Assembly (NCBI GenBank): GCA_024695145.1
Contig: JAILIS010000014.1
Coordinates: 1-39,670 of the forward strand
From: Lachnospiraceae bacterium
GTDB taxonomy: Bacteria; Bacillota; Clostridia; Lachnospirales; Lachnospiraceae
DNA length: 39,670 bases
Reading direction: 5' to 3'
Shown in pieces: positions 24,205-32,954 of the stretch. The position numbers and the translations under genes are program-made. The notes below the pieces were generated by a model. It was not told the DNA's origin. It did not search any database and saw only the letters and a program-made list of their open reading frames with translations. Numbering within the stretch: position 1 is the stretch's first letter; each line of letters begins with the position of its first letter.

Positions 24205-25989
24205 TTATTCACTTACGGAAATGTGTGTATTTCTGTCGGTATACTCTTTCGTAAGATCAAACTCCCATACCGTGTTTCCTTCACTGTCTTCGGATACTTT
24301 CGTAAATCCCATGCGGTCATAGAAATCCCTGACCATATTGTTCTTGGCTGTCGGATAATAATAGCCGTTGATCTTCTTCAGTCCGGCTGACTTTGCACGC
24401 CTGACCAGACCGTCCAACATGGCATATTCCATATCTCGCTTCAGCACACGACAGCTCATTATCCACAGATCCATATCAAGGACTTCACCGTTTATATGGC
24501 CTATAACGACAGATACCACACCATTATCACCGAATTTGTCGATCAGTTTTCCGTAAATATCTATATATTCATCGGATTCTGCCACCTCTTCGATATCGGC
24601 CCTTGAATATCGTTTTGTTGTCAGATTGAACTGGTTGCTCTTGTTGGTAAGCTGCGCGATCCTGTCAAGGAACACAGGCTCAAAGCTTTTTATCACTCCT
24701 GTCATCTCCAGGGAATCCAGATACTGTCCGTAATCGGCAAAAGATGCCTCAAGAGCCGCCCGCTGCACGTTTGCCCTGTACATCTCATTACGCTTTGCGT
24801 CATCTGCAGACAGAGCCGTTACCTCAAAATAGCCCGCGTGGTCTATGACGCGTATGTAATTCTCAACATTTCCGATCTCCGGAACCGCCACCCCTGAAAG
24901 CTGGGCTTTTATGATCTCCCGTTCGGCAGGATTATCATCAACAAACACAAAACTCTCCGGCAGGAGATTAAGTTCCATGGCTGTATCGGCAAGGTTTTTG
25001 CTCTTGGGATCCCAGTTGGCTTTTATCACCACAAAATCATCCGGATGAAGCGATGAATCGGGATGGTTAAGTCCCGCAAGTGCGTTTTCATGATCATTTT
25101 TGGAATCGACCGTCAGGATAACTCCTATATCCTTGTGTTCCTTTATGTATTCCTGGAACTCGGAATAGACCTGTCCCATACTGGTTTCCTGTCCGATGGA
25201 AAGGTTCTCGGGTCCGTCGTCTCCAACTATCCCTCCCCAGAGAGTATTATCAAGATCAAGTGCTATGGCTTTTTTGTTTTTGCCGTAGATGGATTTGATA
25301 ATGCAGGCAACACTGTATGAAAGAGTCGGTATGGCTTCCATCGAAAGAGCATACTTATACATATGCCAGTACAAAGGATCTGCCCACGCATCCAGTCCGT
25401 ATGATGCCGAAAGATACTGTATGTCCTCTATGTAGAAATTTTTATGCTGCCTTGCATATCGCGCAAACTCCGCATTAAGGGAATTGATGTAATTCGTACG
25501 TCCCGAGATATTGCTGCAGTCGGAATTGCCCAGTATCCTGTAAGAGGGGAATTCAAAGTTGTTCTGTATCACCGGACAATGATACGTGCTGTCTATCTTC
25601 TCCCACATCGCCCTGAATCTGTTAAGATCGTTCTCAAGCAGCGCATTCACGTCTTCTTCCGACATCCCGATCTTCGGATACGAAGCGATGTTTCTGTTGG
25701 TAGTATGGATGTATATAATATCAGGAGCAAACCCGGTAAGCTCGGGATTATCGAACATAACGTCTTCCCAGTATCTGTTATATTCACTCTCATAAATCTG
25801 CACCCTGATGCCGAAGTTTAACAGAAACAGTTCGAGCATCATCGCAATATCATGGGTGGTGGATCCGCCGAGAACCGCTATTTTTTTGTCGATATATTTT
25901 ACATCCTGCTCCAGCAGCTGCCGCTTTAATGATTTTTTCTTCTTGATGAGATATCTTGCATCAAACGGGTATTCCAGCTCTTTTAACAT
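24205..25989 (-). CDS. FkbH-like HAD-IIIC protein with GNAT-like C-terminus
   Basis: A 594-residue three-part protein. Residues 1-235 resemble the FkbH N-terminal region (AVLGGSTTHDIAMMLELFL). The HAD domain has motif I ALDLDNTLWGG with D245 and D247, SKND (296-299) and VDDNPAER with D351/D352. The C-terminal ~170 residues look like an acetyltransferase-type fold (YYYPTAKNNMVRDFYDRMGF). Known FkbH proteins take 1,3-bisphosphoglycerate, dephosphorylate it and load glyceryl onto an ACP. The adjacent carrier gene fits that. The neighbouring pfkA is a glycolytic gene, a suggestive but unproven link. It starts 9 bases after trmB. Confidence 0.88.
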   Translation of the reverse strand: MLKELEYPFDARYLIKKKKSLKRQLLEQDVKYIDKKIAVLGGSTTHDIAMMLELFLLNFGIRVQIYESEYNRYWEDVMFDNPELTGFAPDIIYIHTTNRNIASYPKIGMSEEDVNALLENDLNRFRAMWEKIDSTYHCPVIQNNFEFPSYRILGNSDCSNISGRTNYINSLNAEFARYARQHKNFYIEDIQYLSASYGLDAWADPLYWHMYKYALSMEAIPTLSYSVACIIKSIYGKNKKAIALDLDNTLWGGIVGDDGPENLSIGQETSMGQVYSEFQEYIKEHKDIGVILTVDSKNDHENALAGLNHPDSSLHPDDFVVIKANWDPKSKNLADTAMELNLLPESFVFVDDNPAEREIIKAQLSGVAVPEIGNVENYIRVIDHAGYFEVTALSADDAKRNEMYRANVQRAALEASFADYGQYLDSLEMTGVIKSFEPVFLDRIAQLTNKSNQFNLTTKRYSRADIEEVAESDEYIDIYGKLIDKFGDNGVVSVVIGHINGEVLDMDLWIMSCRVLKRDMEYAMLDGLVRRAKSAGLKKINGYYYPTAKNNMVRDFYDRMGFTKVSEDSEGNTVWEFDLTKEYTDRNTHISVSE

Positions 25990-25998
25990 ATCCTGCTC

Positions 25999-26652
25999 TC
26001 ATTCCTGCTCACAAAGTGTGATCACATACTTGCATATCCTGTTGCCTTCCGAAGAAAACCTCTCTTCATATTCGGTCATTATATTCCCTTCATTCATGAC
26101 CGGATCATTATGCAGATCAAACGTAAATGCCTGTAATCTCCATCCTGACGGCTCGATCTCGTTAAGAGAATATTCGAAAAGATCCCTGTTATCGGTCTTG
26201 AATTCTATCGATCCGTCCTCGGAAAGGATGTTTGCAAACCTTTCCAGAAAACGTCCGGACGTAAGGCGTCTTTTTGCGTGCCTGTCCTTCGGCCACGGGT
26301 CCGAAAAATTCAGATAGATCTTCTTTACTTCGCCTTTTGCGAATACAGACTCGATATCCTCTGCATCCATCCTGATGAACTTAAGGTTATCAAGAGGTTT
26401 TGTTTCGGCTTTTTCAATTGCCCGGATCAGAACACTTGAATATTTTTCGATCCCTATATAGTTGATATCCGGGTTGATCGCTGCAAGGGATGTGATAAAT
26501 CTGCCTTTTCCCATGCCTACTTCTATGTGTATCGGATTGTCATTCCCGAAAACATCCCGGACCCAGCGCCCTTTCATCTGTTCCGGATCCGATTCAACAT
26601 GATCGCTTGCCGCAACCGCCTCTCTTGATCCCGGTACGTTCTTCAGTCTCAT
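25999..26652 (-). CDS. trmB: tRNA (guanine-N7-)-methyltransferase
   Basis: A 217-residue SAM-dependent enzyme that makes m7G46 in tRNA. Motif I is HIEVGMGKGRFI and the family signature NFSDPWPKDRHAKRRL is intact. Length and motif order match TrmB. It starts in the ATGA overlap with the exonuclease gene, so translation is coupled, and is followed after 9 bases by the FkbH-like gene. Confidence 0.97.
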   Translation of the reverse strand: MRLKNVPGSREAVAASDHVESDPEQMKGRWVRDVFGNDNPIHIEVGMGKGRFITSLAAINPDINYIGIEKYSSVLIRAIEKAETKPLDNLKFIRMDAEDIESVFAKGEVKKIYLNFSDPWPKDRHAKRRLTSGRFLERFANILSEDGSIEFKTDNRDLFEYSLNEIEPSGWRLQAFTFDLHNDPVMNEGNIMTEYEERFSSEGNRICKYVITLCEQE

Positions 26653-27602
26653 TCCCTGTGTCTTCGCTCCGCTCTCTGAGCCCGCAGTTTTTCCTGCTTT
26701 TCCTTTATGGCATCAACGCCGTCCTGATCCGTGACCTTAATTGTCTTGACCACAAAGACATTGCCATCATCTGCTTTTTTCATTCTGATCTTGGCTTTTA
26801 TGTAGCCGTGCCGTTTGCATATACCGACATAGTAGTAATGGCGTCCGTTCACAGAAAACCATTTGATCACTTTTTTTGTAGGCCGGCCGCAGATGCAGCA
26901 CTTTGTGGCAGATACCGTCTTGTCCTGCATGGCTACGGTCTTATCCTCAAATTCCCTGGAGATATATTTGGAATAGGTTTTGAACCTGACACTGACCTCA
27001 TCCTTTTTGTTCCGTGGAAGCATGAACAGGTCAAAGGAAAGATAACTTTCCACTTCGGTGTGGTCTTTGTGTATCTGCTCAAGAACCCTTGCCGTATAAT
27101 AGGCATCATTGATCGCCCTGTGGAATGGTTCGTCTTTTCTGATATTAAGCTCATCAACGGCATATTCAAGAGCCCTTCTTGTCTTGCCGTCTTCGTATGC
27201 CAGACTGTACAGCTTCTGAACATCCATGAACGGTAACGGTCTGTCTGTCAGCTCATCCATACCGTAATAGCACATGTTCCGCTGCAGTTCCGTGATATCA
27301 AGCGTTCCCCAGATACAAAATCTGTATTTTCTGCCGCACCATTTCAGAAAGCGCTCCATGACCTCGGGAAAATCCTTTCCCTTTTCAAGATCCTTTTTAT
27401 CAAGCTGGATTATCTTCGTTGTCATAAAGTGCATGTGCGGATAGATCCGCGGCCTGATTATTTCCTCAAAGCGGTCTACTATCTGCATCCTGCGATTAAG
27501 CTTGATGGCACCTATCTCAACTATTTCAAACGGAAGTCCGCCCTCGTGGCCTATTTTGCCTTCGGCCTGATTCCATTCAAGATCCAATACAATATAATGC
27601 AT
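26649..27602 (-). CDS. DEDDh 3'-5' exonuclease family protein with C-terminal Cys/His module
   Basis: A 317-residue protein. The N-terminus YIVLDLEWNQ holds the first catalytic pair (D7, E9) of RNase T/DnaQ-type exonucleases, and HRAINDAYYTARVL carries the later His and Asp. It resembles KapD-like exonucleases. The C-terminal part adds CCICGRP...ICKRHG, a possible small zinc site, and a basic tail. I take the ATG at 27602 (MHYIVLDLEW) because GGAG lies 7 bases upstream; a longer frame to 27641 runs into the promoter. It is first in the long operon with trmB. Confidence 0.85.
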   Translation of the reverse strand: MHYIVLDLEWNQAEGKIGHEGGLPFEIVEIGAIKLNRRMQIVDRFEEIIRPRIYPHMHFMTTKIIQLDKKDLEKGKDFPEVMERFLKWCGRKYRFCIWGTLDITELQRNMCYYGMDELTDRPLPFMDVQKLYSLAYEDGKTRRALEYAVDELNIRKDEPFHRAINDAYYTARVLEQIHKDHTEVESYLSFDLFMLPRNKKDEVSVRFKTYSKYISREFEDKTVAMQDKTVSATKCCICGRPTKKVIKWFSVNGRHYYYVGICKRHGYIKAKIRMKKADDGNVFVVKTIKVTDQDGVDAIKEKQEKLRAQRAERRHRE

Positions 27603-27632
27603 CTTCCATCTCCGTATCGCATAATCCATATA

Positions 27633-27661
27633 ATTATACAAGATGAAGACCCCATTTACAA
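27633..27661 (-). promoter_or_regulatory. Promoter of the exonuclease-trmB operon
   Basis: On the minus strand TTGTAA (27661-27656) and a perfect TATAAT (27638-27633) are spaced by 17 bases. Start would be near 27626, about 24 bases before the chosen ATG at 27602. No other convincing promoter or terminator appears before 15.5 kb, so it may drive much of the long gene run. Confidence 0.7.
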
Positions 27662-27688
27662 TTCAATTTACCCCGTTGACCCAATCAG

Positions 27689-27717
27689 TAAACAAAAAAT
27701 GCCAAATATGTTAAAAT
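27689..27717 (+). promoter_or_regulatory. Promoter of the VanX-type dipeptidase gene
   Basis: An extended -10 (TGTTAAAAT, hexamer 27712-27717) is preceded at 17 bases by a weak -35 TAAACA (27689-27694). A TTGACC at 27676-27681 is too far for this -10. The start codon lies 46 bases downstream. Confidence 0.5.
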
Positions 27718-27763
27718 ATCATTTATCATATAGTTTGCACAGCAACGGAGACTTAAGGCGATC

Positions 27764-28420
27764 ATGGGAAAATCACAAAAAGACTTTCTGGCGGATCCTT
27801 CGGGATTTGTTCTTCTGTCGGATCTTGTTCCTGACATCATCCAGGAAATACGCTATTTTTCTACATATAATTTTATCGGTGACCGGATCGACGGTTACGA
27901 GGAGCCGTGTGCCATTCTGACCGCAGAAGCCGCCCGTGCTCTTGAAAATGTCAGTAAAGAGCTTTTTGTTAAAGGCTACCGGCTCAAAGTGTTTGATGCC
28001 TACAGACCGGCCTGTGCCGTCAGGCATTTTATGCTCTGGGGATTGGAGGATCAGGATATCAGGATGAAGCCGTACTTCTACCCGAATCTTGATAAAGAGG
28101 AACTGTTCATGAAAGGCTATATCGCAAAGCAGTCAAGTCACAGCCGCGGGAGCACTGTTGACCTGACGCTCTTTGATATGAAAACCGGAAAAGAACTTGA
28201 TATGGGCAGCCCTTTTGATCGGTTTGATGAAATATCCCATCCGGATTACAGAAATATATCGGATGAGCAGTATGAAAATAGAATGATGCTGCAAAAAGCC
28301 ATGATCCGGGGAGGTTTCGATACTATCGACTGCGAGTGGTGGCACTTTACACTGCAGAACGAACCGTACCCCGACACATATTTTGAATTTCCGGTCTCCT
28401 CGGCTTATCTGAAAAAATAG
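27764..28420 (+). CDS. D-Ala-D-Ala dipeptidase, VanX/DdpX type (peptidase M15D)
   Basis: A 218-residue zinc dipeptidase. The metal and catalytic residues are all visible: YRP with R81, SSHSRGSTVD with H126 and D133, and EWWHF with E191 and H194. Enzymes of this family cleave D-Ala-D-Ala, either in vancomycin resistance (VanX) or in peptidoglycan recycling (DdpX). There is no signal peptide, so it is cytoplasmic. No vanH/vanA ligase or vanRS genes are nearby, so a recycling role is more likely. It is alone on the plus strand, converging on the formate dehydrogenase gene with 5 bases between stop codons and no clear terminator. Confidence 0.92.
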   Translation: MGKSQKDFLADPSGFVLLSDLVPDIIQEIRYFSTYNFIGDRIDGYEEPCAILTAEAARALENVSKELFVKGYRLKVFDAYRPACAVRHFMLWGLEDQDIRMKPYFYPNLDKEELFMKGYIAKQSSHSRGSTVDLTLFDMKTGKELDMGSPFDRFDEISHPDYRNISDEQYENRMMLQKAMIRGGFDTIDCEWWHFTLQNEPYPDTYFEFPVSSAYLKK

Positions 28421-28425
28421 TTACT

Positions 28426-31125
28426 TCAGATCTTCTCAACGCTCACGGCACAGACTTTGTATTCCGGTATACGTGCGAACTCATCCAGAGCGGCATTCGT
28501 AAGCATGTTTACGGGTGAATCCGGAAAATGGAACGGCATCCAGCTCTCGCCTTCGGAGACCTTGCGGCCCACATGTGCCGTGGCTGTTATCTTTCCTCTT
28601 CTGCTTCTGACACCGACTCTTTCACCGTTTTTGATCCCGAGTTTTTCGGCATCCTTATAGTTCAGCTCGATAAATCCTTCACCTGATATATCCATAAGAC
28701 CGGGTGCACGGCTTGTCATGGCAGCTGCATTGTACTGATACAGTATACGTCCGGTCATCAGTATGAACGGATACTCATCATCAGGCAGTTCCTGCGACTC
28801 TTTATAGTCTACGGCATACAGCAGTGCTTTTCCTCTTGCGGGATGTCCGACGTGCATGATGGGTGTTCCCGGACCGCTTCTGTCACGGCACGGCCATTGA
28901 AGTGTCTCGCCCGCGTCAAGTCTTGCATGGGATATCCCCGCAAAACTGGGAGTAAGAGATGCTATCTCGTCCATAATCTCGGAGCTTGTCATTCTCTTTT
29001 GCGGATAACCCATGGCATTCATGAGATCGATCAGAATATCCGTATCGGGACGTGCCTCCCCTTCCGGTTCGACAGCCTTTCTGATACGCTGTACACGGCG
29101 CTCGGTATTGGTAAACGTTCCCTCTTTTTCGGCATAACTGATACCGGGAAGGATAACATCCGCATATTCGGCAGTCTTTGTCATGAACAGTTCCTGCATA
29201 ACAAGAAAATCGAGACTCTCCAGCGCCTTGATGATATGCTGAGTATCGGGATCCGACACAACCGGATCCTCACCGCATATATACAGTCCCTTTATCCTGC
29301 CCTCTATGGCGGCGGGAAATACATCCGTTGCTTTTAATCCGGGCACGGGATTAAGCGGTACTCCCCAGGCTTTTTCAAATTTCTGTCTGACTTCATCATT
29401 ATCGACTTTCTGGTATCCGGGATAATCGGTCGGCATTGCCCCCATATCACACGCACCCTGAACATTGTTCTGACCGCGCAGGGGATTCACTCCGCAGCCG
29501 CTCTTTCCGATCTTGCCGCAAAGAACAGCCATATCGGACATGCACATGACGCCTTCCGTACCGGTTGAATGCTCTGTAACTCCGAGACAATATATGATCG
29601 GAGCCTTCTTTGCAGTGGCATACATCCTTGCCGCCTCGATGAGACGGTCGGGATCTATATGGCATATCTGACCCACTTTTTCGGGAGTGTATTTTTCCAC
29701 AAGTGCCTTCAGTTCATCAAAACCTTCCGCATTTTCGCTTATGTATTCGTGATCGATAAGATCCTCTTTGATCATCACATGCATCATGCCGTTGGCAAAC
29801 GCGACGTTGGTACCAGGCCTTATCTTAAGATGAATGTCTGCATGTTTTGTCAGTCCGATATCTCGCGGATCGACGACAATAAGTCTGGCCCCGTCTTTTA
29901 ATGCTCTTCTGATCTGCATTCCGACAACGGGATGAGCTTCCTCGGGATTGGATCCTATAAGAAGGATACAGTCCACATCATGAGTGATATCATGTATCGG
30001 ATTGGTCATTGCTCCCGAACCGAGAGTCTTTGCAAGCCCCGCAACGGTTGCCGAATGACAGACACGCGCACAGTTATCGGTGTTATTCGTTCCAAAGCAC
30101 GTGCGCACCATCTTCTGGACCATATAAATGTCCTCGTTTGAAGAACGGGAGCACGCAAATCCGGCAAGAGACTCGCTTCCGTACTTATCCTTTATCTCCA
30201 TGAGTCTGTCAGCCGTATACTTTATTGCCTCCTCCCATGAAGCCTCGCGGAATTTTCCGGTAGATCTGTCCTTGATCAGCGGCTTTTTCAGTCTGTCGGG
30301 TGATCCTACAAAATCAAAACTTCCGGATCTTCCTTTAACGCACAGTCTGTAATGGTTGGAAGGTCCGAATGCCGCTTCGACATTCACTATCTCATTACCC
30401 TTGACAACAAGATAATACTGACAGCCTGTAGCGCAGTGCGGACAGGTTGTGAGAACTTTTCTCACTTCCCACTCACGGTACTTTTCTTCTCTTTTTAATG
30501 TAAGTGCACCTGTGGGGCATACACTCGCACAGTTTCCGCAGGTCTCACAGCCCTTCTCCCGATAATCCTTTCCAAAAGGAGCATCCACAATGTGAAATGT
30601 TCCCGAGCGGCTGTTCTTTAATGCGCCGTTGCAGGCTATGTTATGGCAGACACTGATACAGCGCATACAGTGGATACATTTGCTCGGATCGTAACTGATA
30701 TACGGGTTGTCATCTTTTTTCGGCATCTTGTCTTCTATCTTGTTTCTGGTTCCCACATGATCAGCGTGTTTTACATCATAGCGGTTACACAGATCCTGAA
30801 GTTCACACGTGCCGTTCGCAGGACAGCTCATACAATCAAGATTGTGATTGGAAAGGATAAGCTTGAGCATATTCTGTCTGTATCTCAGTATGTCTTCCGA
30901 TTCAGTGTTTATGACCATGCCGTCTCCTGCTTTTGTACGGCATGCGGGAAGAAGCGATCCGTAACCTTCCACCTCAACCACACACAGCCGGCAGGAACCG
31001 ATATCACTCACCCCCTCAAGATAGCAAAGAGTGGGAATATCGATGTTATTCGCTCTTGCGATATCCAGTATTGTTGTATTATCTTCGGCAGAGTATGATC
31101 TGCCGTTTATTGTAACGTTTATCAT
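28426..31125 (-). CDS. fdhF: Molybdopterin formate dehydrogenase alpha subunit with NuoG-like iron-sulfur N-terminus
   Basis: An 899-residue cytosolic enzyme. A [2Fe-2S] domain (C34, C45, C48, C62) is followed by a His-Cys3 cluster (H94, C98, C101, C107), two [4Fe-4S] clusters (C150-C160 and C193-C203) and the molybdopterin [4Fe-4S] site (C228, C231, C235, C262). The active-site stretch NCARVCHSATVAGL has Cys356-His357, where selenoenzymes have Sec, so this is a Cys version. The C-terminal cap is complete. I place the start at 31125 (MINVTINGRSY) because GGAGG and GAGGAG lie directly upstream. It overlaps the upstream gene by ATGA. Likely reaction: formate oxidation or CO2 reduction, exchanging electrons with the adjacent flavoprotein. 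No twin-arginine signal. Confidence 0.93.
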   Translation of the reverse strand: MINVTINGRSYSAEDNTTILDIARANNIDIPTLCYLEGVSDIGSCRLCVVEVEGYGSLLPACRTKAGDGMVINTESEDILRYRQNMLKLILSNHNLDCMSCPANGTCELQDLCNRYDVKHADHVGTRNKIEDKMPKKDDNPYISYDPSKCIHCMRCISVCHNIACNGALKNSRSGTFHIVDAPFGKDYREKGCETCGNCASVCPTGALTLKREEKYREWEVRKVLTTCPHCATGCQYYLVVKGNEIVNVEAAFGPSNHYRLCVKGRSGSFDFVGSPDRLKKPLIKDRSTGKFREASWEEAIKYTADRLMEIKDKYGSESLAGFACSRSSNEDIYMVQKMVRTCFGTNNTDNCARVCHSATVAGLAKTLGSGAMTNPIHDITHDVDCILLIGSNPEEAHPVVGMQIRRALKDGARLIVVDPRDIGLTKHADIHLKIRPGTNVAFANGMMHVMIKEDLIDHEYISENAEGFDELKALVEKYTPEKVGQICHIDPDRLIEAARMYATAKKAPIIYCLGVTEHSTGTEGVMCMSDMAVLCGKIGKSGCGVNPLRGQNNVQGACDMGAMPTDYPGYQKVDNDEVRQKFEKAWGVPLNPVPGLKATDVFPAAIEGRIKGLYICGEDPVVSDPDTQHIIKALESLDFLVMQELFMTKTAEYADVILPGISYAEKEGTFTNTERRVQRIRKAVEPEGEARPDTDILIDLMNAMGYPQKRMTSSEIMDEIASLTPSFAGISHARLDAGETLQWPCRDRSGPGTPIMHVGHPARGKALLYAVDYKESQELPDDEYPFILMTGRILYQYNAAAMTSRAPGLMDISGEGFIELNYKDAEKLGIKNGERVGVRSRRGKITATAHVGRKVSEGESWMPFHFPDSPVNMLTNAALDEFARIPEYKVCAVSVEKI

Positions 31126-32954
31126 TCTCCTCTGCCTCCATTCATCGCTCCGCAACCATAATGATCACAACGAAGGCATCTGTTCGCTTCCCTCATTGCC
31201 TCCTCGTATGTCATTGACAGCTGAACATAATCAAAACTATCTTTTCGTTCAAAAGGATCCTTCTCTTCGATCTCAGCCCTCCCGGTCGGGATACATGGGT
31301 TGGGATATGCCGGTGGTACTTCCGGTTTACCGGATATCTTGTGATGATATCCGAGATATTCATCAATGTTGTATGCTGCCACCTGTCCTGCAGCAATGGC
31401 ATTTATCGCAGTTGATGGTCCTGTAACACAGTCACCTCCGGAGAATACCCCGTCCAAACCCGTTACGGCACAGGTTTCGTCTGCAAGAACCCTGCCTCTG
31501 TTTACGGGCACACCCTCTTTTTCAAAATCCTCCACATCACTTCTCTGTCCGACTCCGAGGATAAGGTAATCACACTTGAACCTGTACGGATAATTACTGG
31601 AATCTTCAGTTGTCATCATTCCGTATTCATCATATTCAGCCACTATCTCAGGCTGCAGCCAAACGGATACTACTTCATTGGTCTGCTTGTCAGTCTCTAT
31701 ATGAAGAAATGAAAGCAGTGTCCTGAATCTCACGCCTTCCTGCATAGCTCCTTCAATCTCTTCATCAAGAGCCGTGTAATCATCTCTTTTTCTTGTAAAT
31801 ACATGTACCGAATCAGCGTTCAGTCTCACAGCTGTCCTCGCGGCATCCATTGCCACGTTTCCTCCACCGATGAGTGCAACTTTCTTCCCCCTCAGATCGG
31901 GAGCATCCCCGTTTGCAACGAGCTGGAGAAAATCAGCAGCGGGTATAACGTTCCTGGCATCCGCATTCACCATGGGCATCCTGTTGCCTAGCTGTGCACC
32001 GAGTCCTAAAAAAACTGCATCATGATCTTTGCGAACATCATTAAATGATATATCTTTTCCGACCTTAGTGTTGTAATGTATGGTGATATCACCTGCTTTA
32101 ATAATGGCACTGATATCCTGGTCAAGCCGTTCCTTTGGAAGTCTGTATTCGGGAATTCCGTAGCGCAGCATTCCTCCCGGCTTCTCATGTTCTTCGTATA
32201 TATCAACAGTATGTCCCATAAGCGCAAGATAATAGGAGGCTGTCATACCGGATGGTCCGGCACCGACAACGGCTATCTTTTTGCCCGTTTTTACATTTGC
32301 AAAAGGATTGGGGACAGTGTCTGCCGTGGTTTTGTCAACGGCATACTTTTTTAGTCCCCGGATGTTGATCGGAGCATCCACAAGGCTGCGCCGGCATTTT
32401 TTTTCACAGGGATGTTCGCAGACAAATGCACATGCCGTGGGAAACGGATTCCTGTCACGTATCACCTGGACGGCTTCCGAATACTTTTCATCCTTTATCA
32501 TGGCAATGTATCCCGGAACATCCACGTGGGCAGGACAAAGTGTTATGCACGGTGTTGTCTGGACCACATTTTCCACACACCTTCTGTTCCTGATGTGGCT
32601 TTCATATTCATCAGCAAACTCGGTCAGGGAATCAAGGATCAGGTTGGCTCCCACAACACCTACCGCACAGTCCGCTGTCTGGGCGATCATGCGGCACTTG
32701 TCTTCCATGATCTTCAGTATATCCTCTGTTGCATCGCCGTTGAGAATACACTTTAAATAATAATCAACTTCTCCCAGGCCGTCACGGCACGGTACACATT
32801 TACCGCATGACTGGTTCATGGAAATATGCAGAAGTGATCTGTAAAGAGCCAGAGGACACATCCCCGGCGGATAGGAAGTCATCCGGGATCTGAACTTACG
32901 AAGGACAACATCTATCCTTTCATTCATGTTTCCTCTTTTTGCAAGTTTACGCAT
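31122..32954 (-). CDS. NuoF iron-sulfur domain fused to GltD-like NAD(P)H oxidoreductase
   Basis: A 610-residue fusion. Residues 25-120 match only the C-terminal [4Fe-4S] domain of NuoF (CGKCVPCRDG with C50, C53, C56, and C96); the FMN/NADH part of NuoF is absent. From about 130 it is a GltD/NfnB-like flavoprotein with cysteines C136, C140, C175, C179, C183 and C187, the FAD site GAGPSG (231-236) and the pyridine-nucleotide site IGGGNVAMD (362-370). It likely passes electrons between NAD(P)H or ferredoxin and the formate dehydrogenase. GltD-type flavins can bifurcate electrons in Nfn, but that is only a possibility here. An alternative start is at 32927. It overlaps the hydrolase gene by 8 bases. 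Confidence 0.9.
   Translation of the reverse strand: MRKLAKRGNMNERIDVVLRKFRSRMTSYPPGMCPLALYRSLLHISMNQSCGKCVPCRDGLGEVDYYLKCILNGDATEDILKIMEDKCRMIAQTADCAVGVVGANLILDSLTEFADEYESHIRNRRCVENVVQTTPCITLCPAHVDVPGYIAMIKDEKYSEAVQVIRDRNPFPTACAFVCEHPCEKKCRRSLVDAPINIRGLKKYAVDKTTADTVPNPFANVKTGKKIAVVGAGPSGMTASYYLALMGHTVDIYEEHEKPGGMLRYGIPEYRLPKERLDQDISAIIKAGDITIHYNTKVGKDISFNDVRKDHDAVFLGLGAQLGNRMPMVNADARNVIPAADFLQLVANGDAPDLRGKKVALIGGGNVAMDAARTAVRLNADSVHVFTRKRDDYTALDEEIEGAMQEGVRFRTLLSFLHIETDKQTNEVVSVWLQPEIVAEYDEYGMMTTEDSSNYPYRFKCDYLILGVGQRSDVEDFEKEGVPVNRGRVLADETCAVTGLDGVFSGGDCVTGPSTAINAIAAGQVAAYNIDEYLGYHHKISGKPEVPPAYPNPCIPTGRAEIEEKDPFERKDSFDYVQLSMTYEEAMREANRCLRCDHYGCGAMNGGRGE

Noticed and set aside
27676..27693. 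TTGACC as the -35 of the VanX-type gene, and an imperfect GTTGAC/GTAAAC dyad
   Set aside because: It is 30 bases from the -10, and the dyad has a mismatch; neither is convincing.
30056..30075. Possible selenocysteine formate dehydrogenase
   Set aside because: The active-site codon position in NCARVCHSATV is a normal Cys, the frame has no internal TGA, and no SECIS-like hairpin is needed.
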